Assembly (NCBI RefSeq): GCF_900142365.1
Contig: NZ_FRAP01000004.1
Span: 186,001 to 250,000, forward strand
Source: Pseudonocardia thermophila
GTDB lineage: Bacteria > Actinomycetota > Actinomycetes > Mycobacteriales > Pseudonocardiaceae
Direction of reading: 5' to 3'
Length of the DNA stretch: 64,000 nucleotides
The notes below the pieces were generated by a model. That model worked only from the letters and a program-made list of their open reading frames with translations, did not search any database and was not told the DNA's origin. Shown one piece after another: positions 1-8,965 of the stretch. Position 1 is the first letter of the stretch. Each line of letters begins with the position of its first letter. The position numbers and the translations under genes were made by a program.

Positions 1-1
1 G

Positions 2-562
2 GCGGGCATCGCGATGGAGCGCGGGTACGTGCTGGTCGACGAGCGGCTGCGCACCAACCTGCCCCACGTGTACGCCGTCGGCGACATCGTGCCGGGGCTG
101 CAGCTCGCGCACCGCGGCTTCGCGCAGGGGGTGTTCCTCGCCGAGCAGATCGCCGGGTTGAACCCGCCGCCGATCGACGAGGCCGGCATCCCGCGCGTCA
201 CGTACTGCGAGCCCGAGGTGGCGTCGGTGGGCCTGACCGAGGAGCAGGCCCGCGAACGCCACGCAGAGGTGCAGACCCTCACCTACGACCTCGCCGGCAA
301 CGGCAAGAGCCAGATCCTGCAGACCCAGGGCGCGATCAAGCTGGTCAAGGCCGGCGCTCCTGGCGAGCCGGGTCCGGTCGTCGGCATCCACATGGTCGGC
401 GCCCGCGTCGGCGAGCTCATCGGCGAGGCACAGCTGATCTACAACTGGGACGCGCACGCCGACGACGTCGCCGCGCTCGTCCACGCCCACCCCACCCAGA
501 ACGAGGCACTCGGCGAAGCGCATCTGGCGCTCGCCGGCAAGCCGCTGCACGCACACAGCTGA
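2..562 (+). CDS. lpdA: Dihydrolipoamide dehydrogenase (E3), C-terminal part, cut by window edge
   Basis: Flavoprotein that re-oxidises dihydrolipoyl groups of 2-oxoacid dehydrogenase complexes with NAD+. The reading frame is open to the left edge, so only about the last 186 residues are present. Visible are the second FAD contact YAVGDIVPG, the start of the dimerisation domain ([18 protein letters not shown]) and the C-terminal [12 protein letters not shown], which holds the His-Glu dyad that acts as acid/base at the disulfide. This His-Glu end separates it from the related SthA gene at 48.7 kb, which ends differently. sucB follows after 44 bases on the same strand, so E3 and E2 are probably co-transcribed. 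The redox disulfide itself lies outside the window. Confidence 0.93.
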   Translation, partial: AGIAMERGYVLVDERLRTNLPHVYAVGDIVPGLQLAHRGFAQGVFLAEQIAGLNPPPIDEAGIPRVTYCEPEVASVGLTEEQARERHAEVQTLTYDLAGNGKSQILQTQGAIKLVKAGAPGEPGPVVGIHMVGARVGELIGEAQLIYNWDAHADDVAALVHAHPTQNEALGEAHLALAGKPLHAHS

Positions 563-606
563 CCGGCTCGCCGGCCGATCGCACAAGGACAGGAGTACCG
601 ACCCAC

Positions 607-2433
607 ATGGCCTTCACCGTCCAGATGCCCGCCCTCGGGGAGAGCGTGACCGAGGGGACCGTCACCCGCTGGCTCAAGCAGGAGGGTGACACGGTCGAGG
701 TCGACGAGCCGTTGCTCGAGGTCTCGACCGACAAGGTGGACACCGAGATCCCCTCGCCCGTCGCCGGCGTGCTGCAGCGCATCGTCGCGGCCGAGGACGA
801 GACCGTCGAGGTCGGCGGCGACCTCGCCGTGATCGCGGACGCGAGCGACGAGCCCGTCGACACCCCGGCCCCGCAGGCCGCTGCGCCCGCCACCGAGGCG
901 GCCGACGACACCGCAGAGGACACCGAGGAGCAGACGGAGGTCGAGCCCGCCCCGGCCGACGCGCCCGCGCCGCGACCCACCCCGGCCGCTGCTGCCCCGG
1001 CCGGTGGCTCCGGTGGCGGCGCCCGCACCCCGGTGACGATGCCCGCGCTCGGCGAGAGCGTCACCGAGGGCACGGTCACCCGCTGGCTCAAGCAGGTCGG
1101 CGACACCGTCGCCGTCGACGAGCCGCTGCTGGAGGTCTCGACCGACAAGGTCGACACCGAGATCCCCTCCCCGGTCGCCGGCACGCTGCTGGAGATCACC
1201 GCCCAGGAGGACGAGACCGTCGAGGTCGGCGCGCAGCTCGCCGTCATCGGCGACGCCGACGCCGCGCCCGCCGCGCCCGAGCCCGCGCCCTCGGCCCCCG
1301 AGCCCGAGGCGCCGAAGGCCGAGCCGGAGCCGGAACCCGAGCAGGAGGCGCCCGCTGCGCCCGAGGCGGAGCCGGCCGCTCCTGCTCCCGCCCCGGCTGC
1401 GCCCGCTGCCCCGGCCGCGGAGGAGCCCGCCGAGGAGCCGTCCTCGGGCGGCGCCCCGTACGTCACCCCACTGGTGCGCAAGCTCGCCGCCGAGCACGGC
1501 GTGGACCTCTCGACGATCAAGGGCTCCGGTGTCGGCGGCCGCATCCGCAAGCAGGACGTGCTGGCCGCGGCCGAGGCCAAGAAGGCGGCGGCCGCTCCGA
1601 CACCGGCCGAGACCCCGGCGGCGCCCGCTGCGGCTCCTCCTGCTGCCCCCGCAGCCGCTGCGGCGCCGCGTGCCCCGCAGGCCGTGCCGAAGCCGGCCGA
1701 CGGCGGCCCGCAGCCGGGCACCACGGTGAAGATGTCGCGGCTGCGCCAGATCATCGCGGAGCGGATGAGCGAGTCCCTGCGGGTGTCGGCGCAGCTGACC
1801 ACCGTGCAGCAGGTCGACGTCACCCGGATCGCCGCGCTGCGGGCGAAGGCGAAGGCGGAGTTCGAGCGCCGCGAAGGGGTGAAGCTGACCTTCCTGCCGT
1901 TCTTCGCGAAGGCCGCGATCGAGGCGCTGAAGGCGTTCCCTCAGGTCAACGCGTCGATCAACGAGGAGACGAAGGAGGTCACCTACCACGACTCAGTCCA
2001 CCTCGCGATCGCCGTCGACACCCCGCGCGGGCTGATCGTCCCGGTCATCCACGACGCCGACCAGCTCAACATCGCCGGTCTGGCGAAGCGGATCGCCGAC
2101 CTCGCCGAGCGCACGCGGACCAACAAGATCTCGCCGAACGAGCTGTCCGGCGGGACCTTCACGATCACCAACATCGGCAGCGTCGGCGCCCTGTTCGACA
2201 CGCCGATCATCAACCAGCCGCAGGTCGCGATCCTCGCCACGGGTGCGATCACCAAGCAGCCGGTGGTGGTCACCGACGCCGACGGCAACGACTCGATCGC
2301 GATCCGGTCGGTCTGCTACCTGCCGCTGACCTACGACCACCGGCTCATCGACGGGGCCGACGCCGGCCGGTTCGTGTCGGCGATCCGGGCTCGGCTCGAG
2401 GAGGGTGCGTTCGAGGCGGACCTCGGGCTCTAA
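607..2433 (+). CDS. sucB: Dihydrolipoamide acyltransferase (E2) with two lipoyl domains
   Basis: E2 core enzyme of the pyruvate and/or 2-oxoglutarate dehydrogenase complex, 608 residues. Order of parts: lipoyl domain 1 (about 1-80, lipoyl Lys43 in STDKVDTE), acidic Ala/Pro linker, lipoyl domain 2 (about 140-218, Lys181 in an identical motif), second linker, peripheral-subunit-binding domain (about 285-322, starts [15 protein letters not shown]), Ala/Pro linker, and acyltransferase domain (about 375-608) with [11 protein letters not shown], whose His578 is catalytic. A purine-rich ribosome site (AGGACAGGAG) lies just before the ATG. It is the counterpart of mycobacterial DlaT (Rv2215), which serves both complexes, so the symbol is by convention; dlaT would be equally apt. 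Confidence 0.95.
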   Translation: MAFTVQMPALGESVTEGTVTRWLKQEGDTVEVDEPLLEVSTDKVDTEIPSPVAGVLQRIVAAEDETVEVGGDLAVIADASDEPVDTPAPQAAAPATEAADDTAEDTEEQTEVEPAPADAPAPRPTPAAAAPAGGSGGGARTPVTMPALGESVTEGTVTRWLKQVGDTVAVDEPLLEVSTDKVDTEIPSPVAGTLLEITAQEDETVEVGAQLAVIGDADAAPAAPEPAPSAPEPEAPKAEPEPEPEQEAPAAPEAEPAAPAPAPAAPAAPAAEEPAEEPSSGGAPYVTPLVRKLAAEHGVDLSTIKGSGVGGRIRKQDVLAAAEAKKAAAAPTPAETPAAPAAAPPAAPAAAAAPRAPQAVPKPADGGPQPGTTVKMSRLRQIIAERMSESLRVSAQLTTVQQVDVTRIAALRAKAKAEFERREGVKLTFLPFFAKAAIEALKAFPQVNASINEETKEVTYHDSVHLAIAVDTPRGLIVPVIHDADQLNIAGLAKRIADLAERTRTNKISPNELSGGTFTITNIGSVGALFDTPIINQPQVAILATGAITKQPVVVTDADGNDSIAIRSVCYLPLTYDHRLIDGADAGRFVSAIRARLEEGAFEADLGL

Positions 2434-2459
2434 CGCCTCGTAGACCGCGGTAAGTCGCG

Positions 2460-2506
2460 ACGAACGGCACTTTCGTCCACTCTGAGTGGACGAGAGTGCC
2501 GTTCGT
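2460..2506. repeat. 23-bp palindrome, copy 1 of a dispersed family
   Basis: Arms 2460-2482 and 2484-2506 pair over 23 bases with a single G-T type mismatch and only one base between them. The arm reads ACGAACGGCACTTTCGTCC and continues ACTC. A near-identical palindrome lies at 19517-19563. It sits 26 bases after the sucB stop and could stop or protect the transcript, but no T-run follows on either strand. Confidence 0.9.
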
Positions 2507-2567
2507 TGCATCCGGGGTGCCGTGCAGCCGGGTCGCGCGACCAGCCGCGGTGGGCCAAGATCGGGTC

Positions 2568-3458
2568 GTGCGCGTCGTCGTCGCCGGTTCGTCCGGCCTG
2601 ATCGGTACTGCCGTCGTCGCCCACCTGCGCTCGGCGGGGCACGAAGTGCTGCGCCTGGTCCGGCGCACCCCGGCGGCACCCGACGAACGGAGCTGGGACC
2701 CGCCCGCAGGCCGCATCGACGAGGGCACCTTCGACGGGGTCGGCGCCGTCCTCGGTCTGGGCGGCGCGGGCATCGGGGACCGCCCGTGGAGCGGAGCGCG
2801 CAAGCAGGTGCTGCGGGACAGCCGCATCGGCGCCACCGAGGTGCTCGCCGCGGCCGTGGCCGAGCACCGGGTGCCGACGTTCGTGTCGGCGTCGGCGGTG
2901 GGCTTCTACGGCGACGCGGGCCCGGACGAGATCGACGAGTCCGCACCGCAGGGGTCCGGCTTCCTCGCCGAGCTGGTGCGCGACTGGGAGGCCGCGACCC
3001 GGGCCGCGGCGGACGCCGGCGCCCGGGTGGTCACCCTGCGCACCGGGCTGGTGCTGTCCCGGCGCGGCGGGCTGATGGGCCGGCTACGGCCGCTGTTCCG
3101 GCTCGCGCTGGGCGGGTGGATCGGGTCCGGCCAGCAGTACTGGCCGTGGGTGTCCCTCGACGACGTGGTCGGCGCGACCCGGTTCGTCGTCGAGCACGAC
3201 GAGATCAGCGGCCCGGTGAACGTGACCGGCCCGACGCCCGTCACCAACGCCGAGTTCACCCGCGCGCTGGCCGCGGCGCTGCACCGGCCAGCGCCGGTGC
3301 CCGTGCCGGAGGCGCTGGTGCGGCTGCTGCCCGGCGGGATGGGCGAGGAGATGCTGCTCCACAGCCAGCGCGCGGTGCCCGCGAAGCTGCTGGCGGCCGG
3401 GTACGAGTTCCGCCACCGCACCCTCGACGACGCGCTGGCCGCGGCGGTCGGGGGTTAG
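2568..3458 (+). CDS. TIGR01777-type NAD(P)-binding epimerase
   Basis: Extended short-chain dehydrogenase of the YfcH/SulA-like TIGR01777 family, 296 residues from a GTG start. The glycine motif is at the very N-terminus (VVVAGSSGLIG), which favours this GTG over an in-frame ATG 72 bases upstream that would add a non-homologous tail and begin inside the palindrome region. Further family marks are SASAVGFYGDAG, with the catalytic Tyr, and the C-terminal MLLHSQRAVPAKLLAAGYEFRH segment. The same gene (Rv2216) follows dlaT in Mycobacterium. Its substrate is unknown; the link to lipoate or nitrogen genes rests on conserved order only. Confidence 0.85.
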   Translation: MRVVVAGSSGLIGTAVVAHLRSAGHEVLRLVRRTPAAPDERSWDPPAGRIDEGTFDGVGAVLGLGGAGIGDRPWSGARKQVLRDSRIGATEVLAAAVAEHRVPTFVSASAVGFYGDAGPDEIDESAPQGSGFLAELVRDWEAATRAAADAGARVVTLRTGLVLSRRGGLMGRLRPLFRLALGGWIGSGQQYWPWVSLDDVVGATRFVVEHDEISGPVNVTGPTPVTNAEFTRALAAALHRPAPVPVPEALVRLLPGGMGEEMLLHSQRAVPAKLLAAGYEFRHRTLDDALAAAVGG

Positions 3459-3464
3459 CGGACG

Positions 3465-4214
3465 CTACCGGATCGCCGGGTCCAGCTGCAGGTCCAGCCC
3501 GGCGGGCACCCGCGGCCGCGCCACCGGGTGCTCCCGCACGGGCAGGGTGCCGTCGAGCGCGGCGAGGACCGCCTCCTCCAGCGGATCGATCACCTCAGCC
3601 ACCGGCACCGGGCGGCCGAGCTCGGCCGCCAGGGACGTCACCCCGGCGTCGGAGATGCCGCACGGCACGATGCGGTCGAACGCGGACAGATCGGGGTCGC
3701 AGTTCAGCGCCAGGCCGTGCAGCGTCACCCCGGCCTGCACGCGCACGCCGATCGCACCGATCTTGCGCTCGTAGCGGGTCTCGTCGGCGGGCAGCCACAC
3801 CCCGCTGCGGCCCTCCACGCGACCGGCGTCGGTGAGGCCGAAGCCGTGCACGACGGCGATCATCGCCTCCTCGAGCCGGCGGACGTAGTCGACGACGTCG
3901 AGCGGCTCGGCCAGCCCGATGATCGGGTACGCGACGATCTGGCCCGGCCCGTGCCAGGTGATCCGCCCGCCGCGGTCGACGTCGATCACCCGGGAGCCGT
4001 CGGTCGGCCGGTCCTCGGGCTGGGTCCGCTTGCCCGCGGTGTAGACGTGGTGGTGCTCCAGCAGCATGAGCACGTCGGGCCCGCGGCCCTCGCGGCGGTC
4101 GTCGGCGTGGGCGCGCTGGATCTCCCACGCCACCTCGTAGTCGACGAGGCCGAGGCGGTCGACGCGGACGGGATCGGTGCTGCGGCGGCAGGATCGGCTG
4201 GCCATGGCGCTCAC
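3465..4214 (-). CDS. lipB: Lipoyl(octanoyl) transferase LipB
   Basis: Moves octanoate from octanoyl-ACP to lipoyl domains, giving the substrate for LipA. About 249 residues. The substrate loop [27 protein letters not shown] with the conserved Lys, LHGLALNC and [13 protein letters not shown] with the catalytic Cys are all present. The GTG start lies one base after the stop of the luciferase-like gene, so translation is probably coupled; an ATG three codons later is equally possible. In Mycobacterium lipB reads in the same direction as lipA, whereas here it is on the opposite strand and converges with the epimerase gene (7-base gap). Confidence 0.93.
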   Translation of the reverse strand: MSAMASRSCRRSTDPVRVDRLGLVDYEVAWEIQRAHADDRREGRGPDVLMLLEHHHVYTAGKRTQPEDRPTDGSRVIDVDRGGRITWHGPGQIVAYPIIGLAEPLDVVDYVRRLEEAMIAVVHGFGLTDAGRVEGRSGVWLPADETRYERKIGAIGVRVQAGVTLHGLALNCDPDLSAFDRIVPCGISDAGVTSLAAELGRPVPVAEVIDPLEEAVLAALDGTLPVREHPVARPRVPAGLDLQLDPAIR

Positions 4215-4215
4215 G

Positions 4216-5142
4216 TTACGCCAGCTGGGGTGCGACGCGGGCGGCGATGAGCTCCAGGTGGTCCAGGTCGGACAGGTCGAGGACCTGCAGGTAGACGCGG
4301 GTCACCCCGGCCTCCTCCCGCCACCGCCCGAGCGCGTCGACGACCTGGTCCGGGGTGCCGACGAGGGGGTTGTCGACGTGGTCGCCGGCGGCGGTTCCGG
4401 TCACGGCGAGGCGGCGCTCCACCTCGGCGTCGGTCGCTCCGACGGCGACGCGCTGGGCGAACGAGCGCACCATGCCGCCGGGGTCGCGGCCGACGGCCGT
4501 GCACGCGTTCGCCACCCGCTCGTACTGCGCGACGGCGACGTCGAGCCTGGGGAACGGCAGGTTGAACTCGGCGGCGTAGCGGGCGGCCAGCGCCGGGGTG
4601 CGCTTCGGCCCCATCCCGCCGACGATCACCGGGATCTGCCGGCTCGGTTTCGGCAGCGCGGGCGAGTCGGCCACCGTGTAGTAGCGGCCCTCGAACGAGT
4701 AGCGCTCCCCCTCCGGGGTCGCCCACAGCCCGGTGATGATCTCCAGCTGCTCCGCGAGTCGGTCGAAGCGCTCCGCCTGCGGCGGGAACGGGATCCCGAA
4801 CGCGGTGTGCTCGGCCTCGAACCAGCCGGCGCCGAGGCCGAACTCGATGCGGCCGCCGGACATCTGATCGGCCTGCGCGACGGCGATCGCGAGCGGGCCC
4901 GGCAGCCGGAACGTGGCGGACGTCACCAGGGTGCCCAGTGCGATCCGCTCGGTCTGCACGGCCAGGGCCGTGAGGGTGGTCCACGCGTCGGTGGGCCCGG
5001 GTAGGCCGGTGCCACCCATCGTCAGGTAGTGGTCGGAGCGGAAGAAGCCGTCGAAACCGAGTGCCTCGGCGGCCTGCGCGACCCGGAGCAGGTCGGCGTA
5101 GGTCGCGCCCTGCTGGGGCTCGGTGAAGATCCTCAAGTCCAC
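4216..5142 (-). CDS. F420-dependent luciferase-like (LLM) oxidoreductase
   Basis: Member of the bacterial luciferase/F420-dependent oxidoreductase superfamily, 308 residues from a GTG start ([14 protein letters not shown]). Family features: [14 protein letters not shown] near residue 35, [36 protein letters not shown], and a C-terminal [20 protein letters not shown] segment. Cofactor use (F420 rather than FMN) is inferred from the actinobacterial setting. The open frame runs about 330 codons further upstream, but that part is antisense to lipA. It is divergent from lipA (36-base gap) and leads directly into lipB. Confidence 0.85.
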   Translation of the reverse strand: MDLRIFTEPQQGATYADLLRVAQAAEALGFDGFFRSDHYLTMGGTGLPGPTDAWTTLTALAVQTERIALGTLVTSATFRLPGPLAIAVAQADQMSGGRIEFGLGAGWFEAEHTAFGIPFPPQAERFDRLAEQLEIITGLWATPEGERYSFEGRYYTVADSPALPKPSRQIPVIVGGMGPKRTPALAARYAAEFNLPFPRLDVAVAQYERVANACTAVGRDPGGMVRSFAQRVAVGATDAEVERRLAVTGTAAGDHVDNPLVGTPDQVVDALGRWREEAGVTRVYLQVLDLSDLDHLELIAARVAPQLA

Positions 5143-5178
5143 GGGGCTCCAGGCTATCCGAGGCGTAGGGTGAGCACC

Positions 5179-6180
5179 GTGACGATCGCTCCCGAAGGTC
5201 GCAAGCTCCTGCGCCTGGAGGTCCGCAACAGCGAGACCCCGATCGAGCGCAAGCCGTCGTGGATCCGCACCCGCGCGCGCACCGGCCCCCAGTACACCGA
5301 GCTGAAGCAGCTGGTGCGCTCCGGCGGCCTGCACACGGTCTGCGAAGAGGCCGGCTGCCCGAACATCTACGAGTGCTGGGAGGACCGGGAAGCGACCTTC
5401 CTGATCGGCGGTGAGCAGTGCACCCGCCGCTGCGACTTCTGCCAGATCGACACCGGCAAGCCGGCCGAGCTCGACCGCGACGAGCCCCGGCGGGTCGCCG
5501 AGTCGGTCCGGCAGATGGGGCTGCGCTACTCCACCGTCACCGGCGTCGCGCGCGACGACCAGCCCGACGGCGGCGCCTGGCTGTACGCCGAGACCGTCCG
5601 CCAGATCCACGCCCTCAACCCGGGCACCGGGGTGGAGCTGCTCATCCCGGACTTCAACGCCCGCGACGACCAGCTCGGCGAGGTCTTCTCCGCCCGCCCG
5701 GAGGTGCTGGCGCACAACCTGGAGACCGTGCCGCGGATCTTCCGCCGCATCCGCCCCGGGTTCCGCTACGAGCGCTCCCTCGAGGTCATCACCAAGGCCC
5801 GCGCGGCCGGGCTGGTGACCAAGTCGAACCTGATCCTCGGCCTGGGCGAGACCCCCGACGAGGTCACCGCCGCGCTGCAGGACCTCTACGACGCCGGCTG
5901 CGAGATCGTCACGATCACCCAGTACCTGCGCCCCTCGCGGCGCCACCACCCGGTGGAGCGCTGGGTCAAACCCGAGGAGTTCGTCCAGCACGCCGAGACC
6001 GCCGAGAAGATCGGCTTCGCCGGCGTCATGGCCGGCCCGCTGGTGCGCTCCTCCTACCGCGCCGGACGGCTGTACGCGCAGACGATCGCCGCCCGCGGCG
6101 AGCAGCTCCCGCCCGGGCTGGAGCACCTCGCCCACGAGGGAGCCGCCGCCCAGGAGGCGCGGTCCTTGCTGGCCGAGTAG
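5179..6180 (+). CDS. lipA: Lipoyl synthase LipA
   Basis: Radical SAM enzyme that inserts two sulfurs into octanoyl domains of E2 and GcvH proteins; 333 residues. The auxiliary [4Fe-4S] cluster ligands are C55, C60 and C66 ([12 protein letters not shown]); the radical SAM cluster ligands are C81, C85 and C88 (CTRRCDFC); the C-terminal RSSYRAG Ser ligand is present. The GTG at 5179 is preferred because AGGGTGA lies 6 bases upstream; a GTG at 5170 is an alternative. It works with lipB and the E2 lipoyl domains of sucB encoded just upstream. Confidence 0.96.
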   Translation: MTIAPEGRKLLRLEVRNSETPIERKPSWIRTRARTGPQYTELKQLVRSGGLHTVCEEAGCPNIYECWEDREATFLIGGEQCTRRCDFCQIDTGKPAELDRDEPRRVAESVRQMGLRYSTVTGVARDDQPDGGAWLYAETVRQIHALNPGTGVELLIPDFNARDDQLGEVFSARPEVLAHNLETVPRIFRRIRPGFRYERSLEVITKARAAGLVTKSNLILGLGETPDEVTAALQDLYDAGCEIVTITQYLRPSRRHHPVERWVKPEEFVQHAETAEKIGFAGVMAGPLVRSSYRAGRLYAQTIAARGEQLPPGLEHLAHEGAAAQEARSLLAE

Positions 6181-6185
6181 CCACG

Positions 6186-6191
6186 TATCCT
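6186..6191 (+). promoter_or_regulatory. Likely -10 box of a leaderless transcript
   Basis: TATCCT is followed by six bases and the ATG of the DUF4191 gene, and no Shine-Dalgarno sequence is present. This spacing places the transcription start at or next to the ATG, as in leaderless actinobacterial messages. It would give the gene its own promoter although lipA ends only 17 bases upstream. Confidence 0.5.
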
Positions 6192-6197
6192 GGGCCG

Positions 6198-6938
6198 ATG
6201 GCGGGTGGGAAGAAGGACGCTGCGGCGAAGGAAGCGAAGGCGGCGGCGAAGAAGGAGAAGCGGGAGCAGGCCCGTGCCCGGCGCCGCCAGATCTGGCAGG
6301 TCTTCCAGACGCAGCGCAAGGAGGACAAGCTCCTCCTGCCGTTGATGATCGGTGCGCTCGTCGGGGCCAGCGCCCTGGCGTTCATCATCGGGCTGTTCTT
6401 CGACCTGGAGTGGGTCCTGCTGCCGATCGGCATCGCGGTCGGCGTGCTGATCGCGGTCAGCATCTTCGGCCGCCGGGTGCAGGCCTCGGTGTTCGCGAAG
6501 GCCGAGGGCACACCCGGCGCGGCCGGCTGGGTGCTGGAGAACATGCGCGGCCAGTGGCAGGTCACCCCCGGCGTCGCCGGCACCACCCACCTCGACGCCG
6601 TGCACCGCGTCGTCGGCCGCCCCGGCATCATCCTGGTCGCCGAGGGCGCCCCGCACCGGGTGAAGTCGCTGCTCGCGCAGGAGAAGAAGCGCACCGCGCG
6701 CGTCGTCGGCACCACCCCGATCTACGACATCATCGTCGGTAACGACGAGGGCCAGGTGCCGCTCAAGCAGCTGCAGCGCCACCTGATGAAGCTGCCGCGC
6801 AACATCTCGGCGGCGGAGATGGCCTCGCTCGACGCACGGCTGGCCGCGCTGGGGTCGCGGGCCGCCGCGATGCCGAAGGGGCCTCTGCCGCAGGGCGCGA
6901 AGCTGCGCAGCGTGCAGCGCACCGTCCGCAGGCGCTGA
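6198..6938 (+). CDS. DUF4191 membrane protein (Rv2219-like)
   Basis: Conserved actinobacterial membrane protein of unknown function, 246 residues. A highly charged Lys/Ala/Glu N-terminus (about 1-40) is followed by two close hydrophobic helices (LMIGALVGASALAFIIGLFF and LEWVLLPIGIAVGVLIAVSI, about 50-92), then a soluble domain with AAGWVLENMRGQWQVTPGVAG and GRPGIILVAEGAPHRVKSLL. The position after lipA and before an RDD gene and glnA1 matches Rv2219. I infer two membrane spans with both ends in the cytoplasm. Confidence 0.85.
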   Translation: MAGGKKDAAAKEAKAAAKKEKREQARARRRQIWQVFQTQRKEDKLLLPLMIGALVGASALAFIIGLFFDLEWVLLPIGIAVGVLIAVSIFGRRVQASVFAKAEGTPGAAGWVLENMRGQWQVTPGVAGTTHLDAVHRVVGRPGIILVAEGAPHRVKSLLAQEKKRTARVVGTTPIYDIIVGNDEGQVPLKQLQRHLMKLPRNISAAEMASLDARLAALGSRAAAMPKGPLPQGAKLRSVQRTVRRR

Positions 6939-6998
6939 GGTCGTCCGGGTCGGGCCCGCACGGCCGGGGTCGCAGGGAGGAACCTCTCCGCCTGCCGT

Positions 6999-7760
6999 TC
7001 ACGCCACCAGCACGCCCAGGCGGGTCACCAGTTCCTCCGGCCGCGCTGTCGACGGATCGGTGAGGTACGTCTCGACGATCGGGCCGACCGCCTGGTGCCC
7101 TTGCACCCGCACCTGCTCCAGGAGCGCAGCGTACGCGCGCGGAAGCACCTCGTAGGGGCCGACGTGCAGCGTGGTCGCCCACTGCCCGCCGGGCAGCACC
7201 TGCTCGTCTTCGAGCCCGGGCGCGGTGCGGGGCACCCCGACGAGCACGTCCATCTCCTCGGCGAGATCGAGCGGGTAGACCGCCGTCAGCGGCTCCCGAC
7301 CGACGCCCGCGGCGAGCACCCGGCCGCAGAGCGCGCCGATGTCGGCGTCGAGCTCGGCCGCGCGGACGGTGCCGCGCACCCCGGCCAGCTGCTGCGCAGG
7401 CTGATCGGCCACGGCGACGTCGTAGCGGACGCGGTCCGGGCTGGCCAGCAGTCCGTCGAGGGCGCGCAGCGTCTGCTCGCGGCGGGCCAGCTCGGCGGCC
7501 CACCGCTCCCGTTGGTCGGCCAGCACCTTCGCGACCGCGGCGTCGTCCGGGGCCTCGAGCACCTCCCGGACGACCGGGATCGGCACGTCGAGCCGCCGCA
7601 GCAGCGCGATCGTCGTGGCCGCCGGGACCTGCTCGACCGTGTAGTACCGATAGCCCGACGACGGATCGACGTGGGCGGGTTCGAGCAGGCCCTCGGCGGC
7701 GTAGTGCCGGACCGCCTTGACCGTCAGGCGGCAGAGGCGGGCGAACGCCCCGATCGACAT
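6999..7760 (-). CDS. MerR-type regulator with GyrI-like effector domain
   Basis: BltR/TipA-style one-component regulator of 253 residues. The N-terminal winged helix-turn-helix (IGAFARLCRLTVKAVRHYAAEGLL, then SSGYRYYTVEQV) is followed by a dimerisation helix and a C-terminal GyrI-like ligand-binding domain ending ETYLTDPSTARPEELVTRLG. Such proteins often sense drugs or other hydrophobic compounds, but no target transporter lies next to it. The gene follows a free-standing GyrI-like protein after 10 bases on the same strand, so the two are probably co-transcribed and may share a ligand or targets. Confidence 0.82.
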   Translation of the reverse strand: MSIGAFARLCRLTVKAVRHYAAEGLLEPAHVDPSSGYRYYTVEQVPAATTIALLRRLDVPIPVVREVLEAPDDAAVAKVLADQRERWAAELARREQTLRALDGLLASPDRVRYDVAVADQPAQQLAGVRGTVRAAELDADIGALCGRVLAAGVGREPLTAVYPLDLAEEMDVLVGVPRTAPGLEDEQVLPGGQWATTLHVGPYEVLPRAYAALLEQVRVQGHQAVGPIVETYLTDPSTARPEELVTRLGVLVA

Positions 7761-7770
7761 CACGGTGCCA

Positions 7771-8334
7771 TCATGCGCGCCGTCGCGCGGGTGCGTCCGC
7801 GGCGCTCCCCCGGTCGTCGTCGAGCGACAGCTGCAGCCAGGTGCGCAGCTCCTCCGGCGGGACGGTCGACGGATCGGTGAGGTAGACCTCGGTGTGCCCC
7901 TCGGCCGGGGTGCGCCCCTGGGCGGCGACGAACCGGCGGAGCGCCTCGAGTGCGGGGCGCTCCGCCGAGTACGGGCCGTGGTGCAGCAGCCGGGCCACTC
8001 GCTGGGCCGGGACGTGGCGCAGCCGCACGGCCACCCCGAACGGCGCCGCGGCGGCCGCGACCGCGTCCTCGGTGGCCCCGGCCGGGGCCGGGACGGCGAG
8101 CCGCCACTGCCAGCCCTGCGGGGCGTCGAGATCGAACGCCGCAGGGTCACCGCCCTGGGTGTAGGTGCCCTCCAGCGGCACGTCGGTGAGGTCGCCGAGG
8201 GCGGCCCGCACGGCGTAGAGCGCCTGGATGGCCGTACCGAACTCCGGCGACTCGGGTGCGCCGGCGCCGTCGACGGTGAGCACGTCGCGGGCCGGGATGT
8301 CGATCACGTCGGGAACGCTCGTCGATGTGGTCAT
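7771..8334 (-). CDS. Free-standing GyrI-like small-molecule-binding protein
   Basis: 187-residue protein with a GyrI-like fold and no DNA-binding domain. Recognisable parts are ALYAVRAALGDLTDVPLEGTY near the middle and the ending VYLTDPSTVPPEELRTWLQL, which closely resembles the end of the effector domain of the MerR protein encoded next. Stand-alone members can bind or hydrolyse small toxic compounds; which applies here is not visible. It is the first gene of a two-gene unit with the regulator. Confidence 0.72.
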   Translation of the reverse strand: MTTSTSVPDVIDIPARDVLTVDGAGAPESPEFGTAIQALYAVRAALGDLTDVPLEGTYTQGGDPAAFDLDAPQGWQWRLAVPAPAGATEDAVAAAAAPFGVAVRLRHVPAQRVARLLHHGPYSAERPALEALRRFVAAQGRTPAEGHTEVYLTDPSTVPPEELRTWLQLSLDDDRGSAADAPARRRA

Positions 8335-8367
8335 GCCCCGACGGTCGACCCTCCCGCAGGGGGAGGG

Positions 8368-8820
8368 TCAAGCCCGGGTGCGCACCACGATCGAGCGGGT
8401 GGCGCGGTCGTGCCAGCCGCGCTCGTCGGCGTCGCGGATCAGCGGTGGCACGACCAGCGCGACGAGCAGGGTGCGCAGGAGCGCGCGCGGCAGCCCGATC
8501 ACGGCCGTCGAGCCGATGGACGCGACGCGGATGCCGAGCGCCACCATGCCGGCGCTGGCGCCGAAGAACGCCACCGGCAGCGCCGTGATGACGAACCAGA
8601 CACCCAGCACGGCCCACTGCAGGTACGGGGACTCGAACGGATCCGGCCCGACGAGCAGCAGGGCGATCAGGTAGCCGAGCAACCAGTCGACGACGAGTGC
8701 GAACACGCGTCGGCTGAGCGACGCCACCGACGCCGGCCCCTCGGCCGGCAGCCCGAACCGGGCACCCGGATGACCGTCCGGCGCAGGGACGGGAATTTCG
8801 GACTCGCTGGTGGACGCCAT
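8368..8820 (-). CDS. RDD family membrane protein
   Basis: 150-residue integral membrane protein (Rv2219A position before glnA1). After a polar N-terminus come SLSRRVFALVVDWLLGYLIA, with the Arg and Asp that name the family, and two further hydrophobic segments (about 40-60, 75-100 and 120-135). The end VPPLIRDADERGWHDRATRSIV is typical, with the conserved Asp-Arg-..-W-HD pattern. Function of the family is poorly known. The start at 8820 is chosen because a TACCCT box sits six bases upstream, suggesting a leaderless message, and because an ATG seven codons earlier would contain that box. Confidence 0.85.
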   Translation of the reverse strand: MASTSESEIPVPAPDGHPGARFGLPAEGPASVASLSRRVFALVVDWLLGYLIALLLVGPDPFESPYLQWAVLGVWFVITALPVAFFGASAGMVALGIRVASIGSTAVIGLPRALLRTLLVALVVPPLIRDADERGWHDRATRSIVVRTRA

Positions 8821-8826
8821 GGCACT

Positions 8827-8832
8827 AGGGTA
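8827..8832 (-). promoter_or_regulatory. Likely -10 box, leaderless RDD transcript
   Basis: On the minus strand TACCCT is followed by six bases and the ATG of the RDD gene, with no Shine-Dalgarno sequence. Same spacing as at 6186 and 24741. Confidence 0.5.
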
Positions 8833-8871
8833 GGCCTCCACCGGGAGAGACTCGTGTCACGCTGGGCGCCC

Positions 8872-8888
8872 GTTAACGTCTGTGAAAC
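8872..8888 (+). promoter_or_regulatory. GlnR-type operator upstream of glnA1
   Basis: The stretch GTTAACGTCTGTGAAAC contains two half-sites with the AC-(9 bases)-AC spacing that defines GlnR boxes in actinobacteria. It lies 77 bases before the glnA1 start, where GlnR is known to activate glnA in related genera. Only one site of this form was noticed here. Confidence 0.55.
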
Positions 8889-8965
8889 AGCCGAGTGATG
8901 GACGGGCAACATCGCCAACCTAAGTTGCCGCTGGAAATCGAGCCGATCGAAGGAGCCGTGCCAGG

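Noticed and set aside
417-1989. Long open frames antisense to sucB with Ala/Gly/Ser-rich products
   Set aside because: Low-complexity mirror of the sucB Ala/Pro linkers and lipoyl domains; no ribosome site, and sucB is a certain gene.
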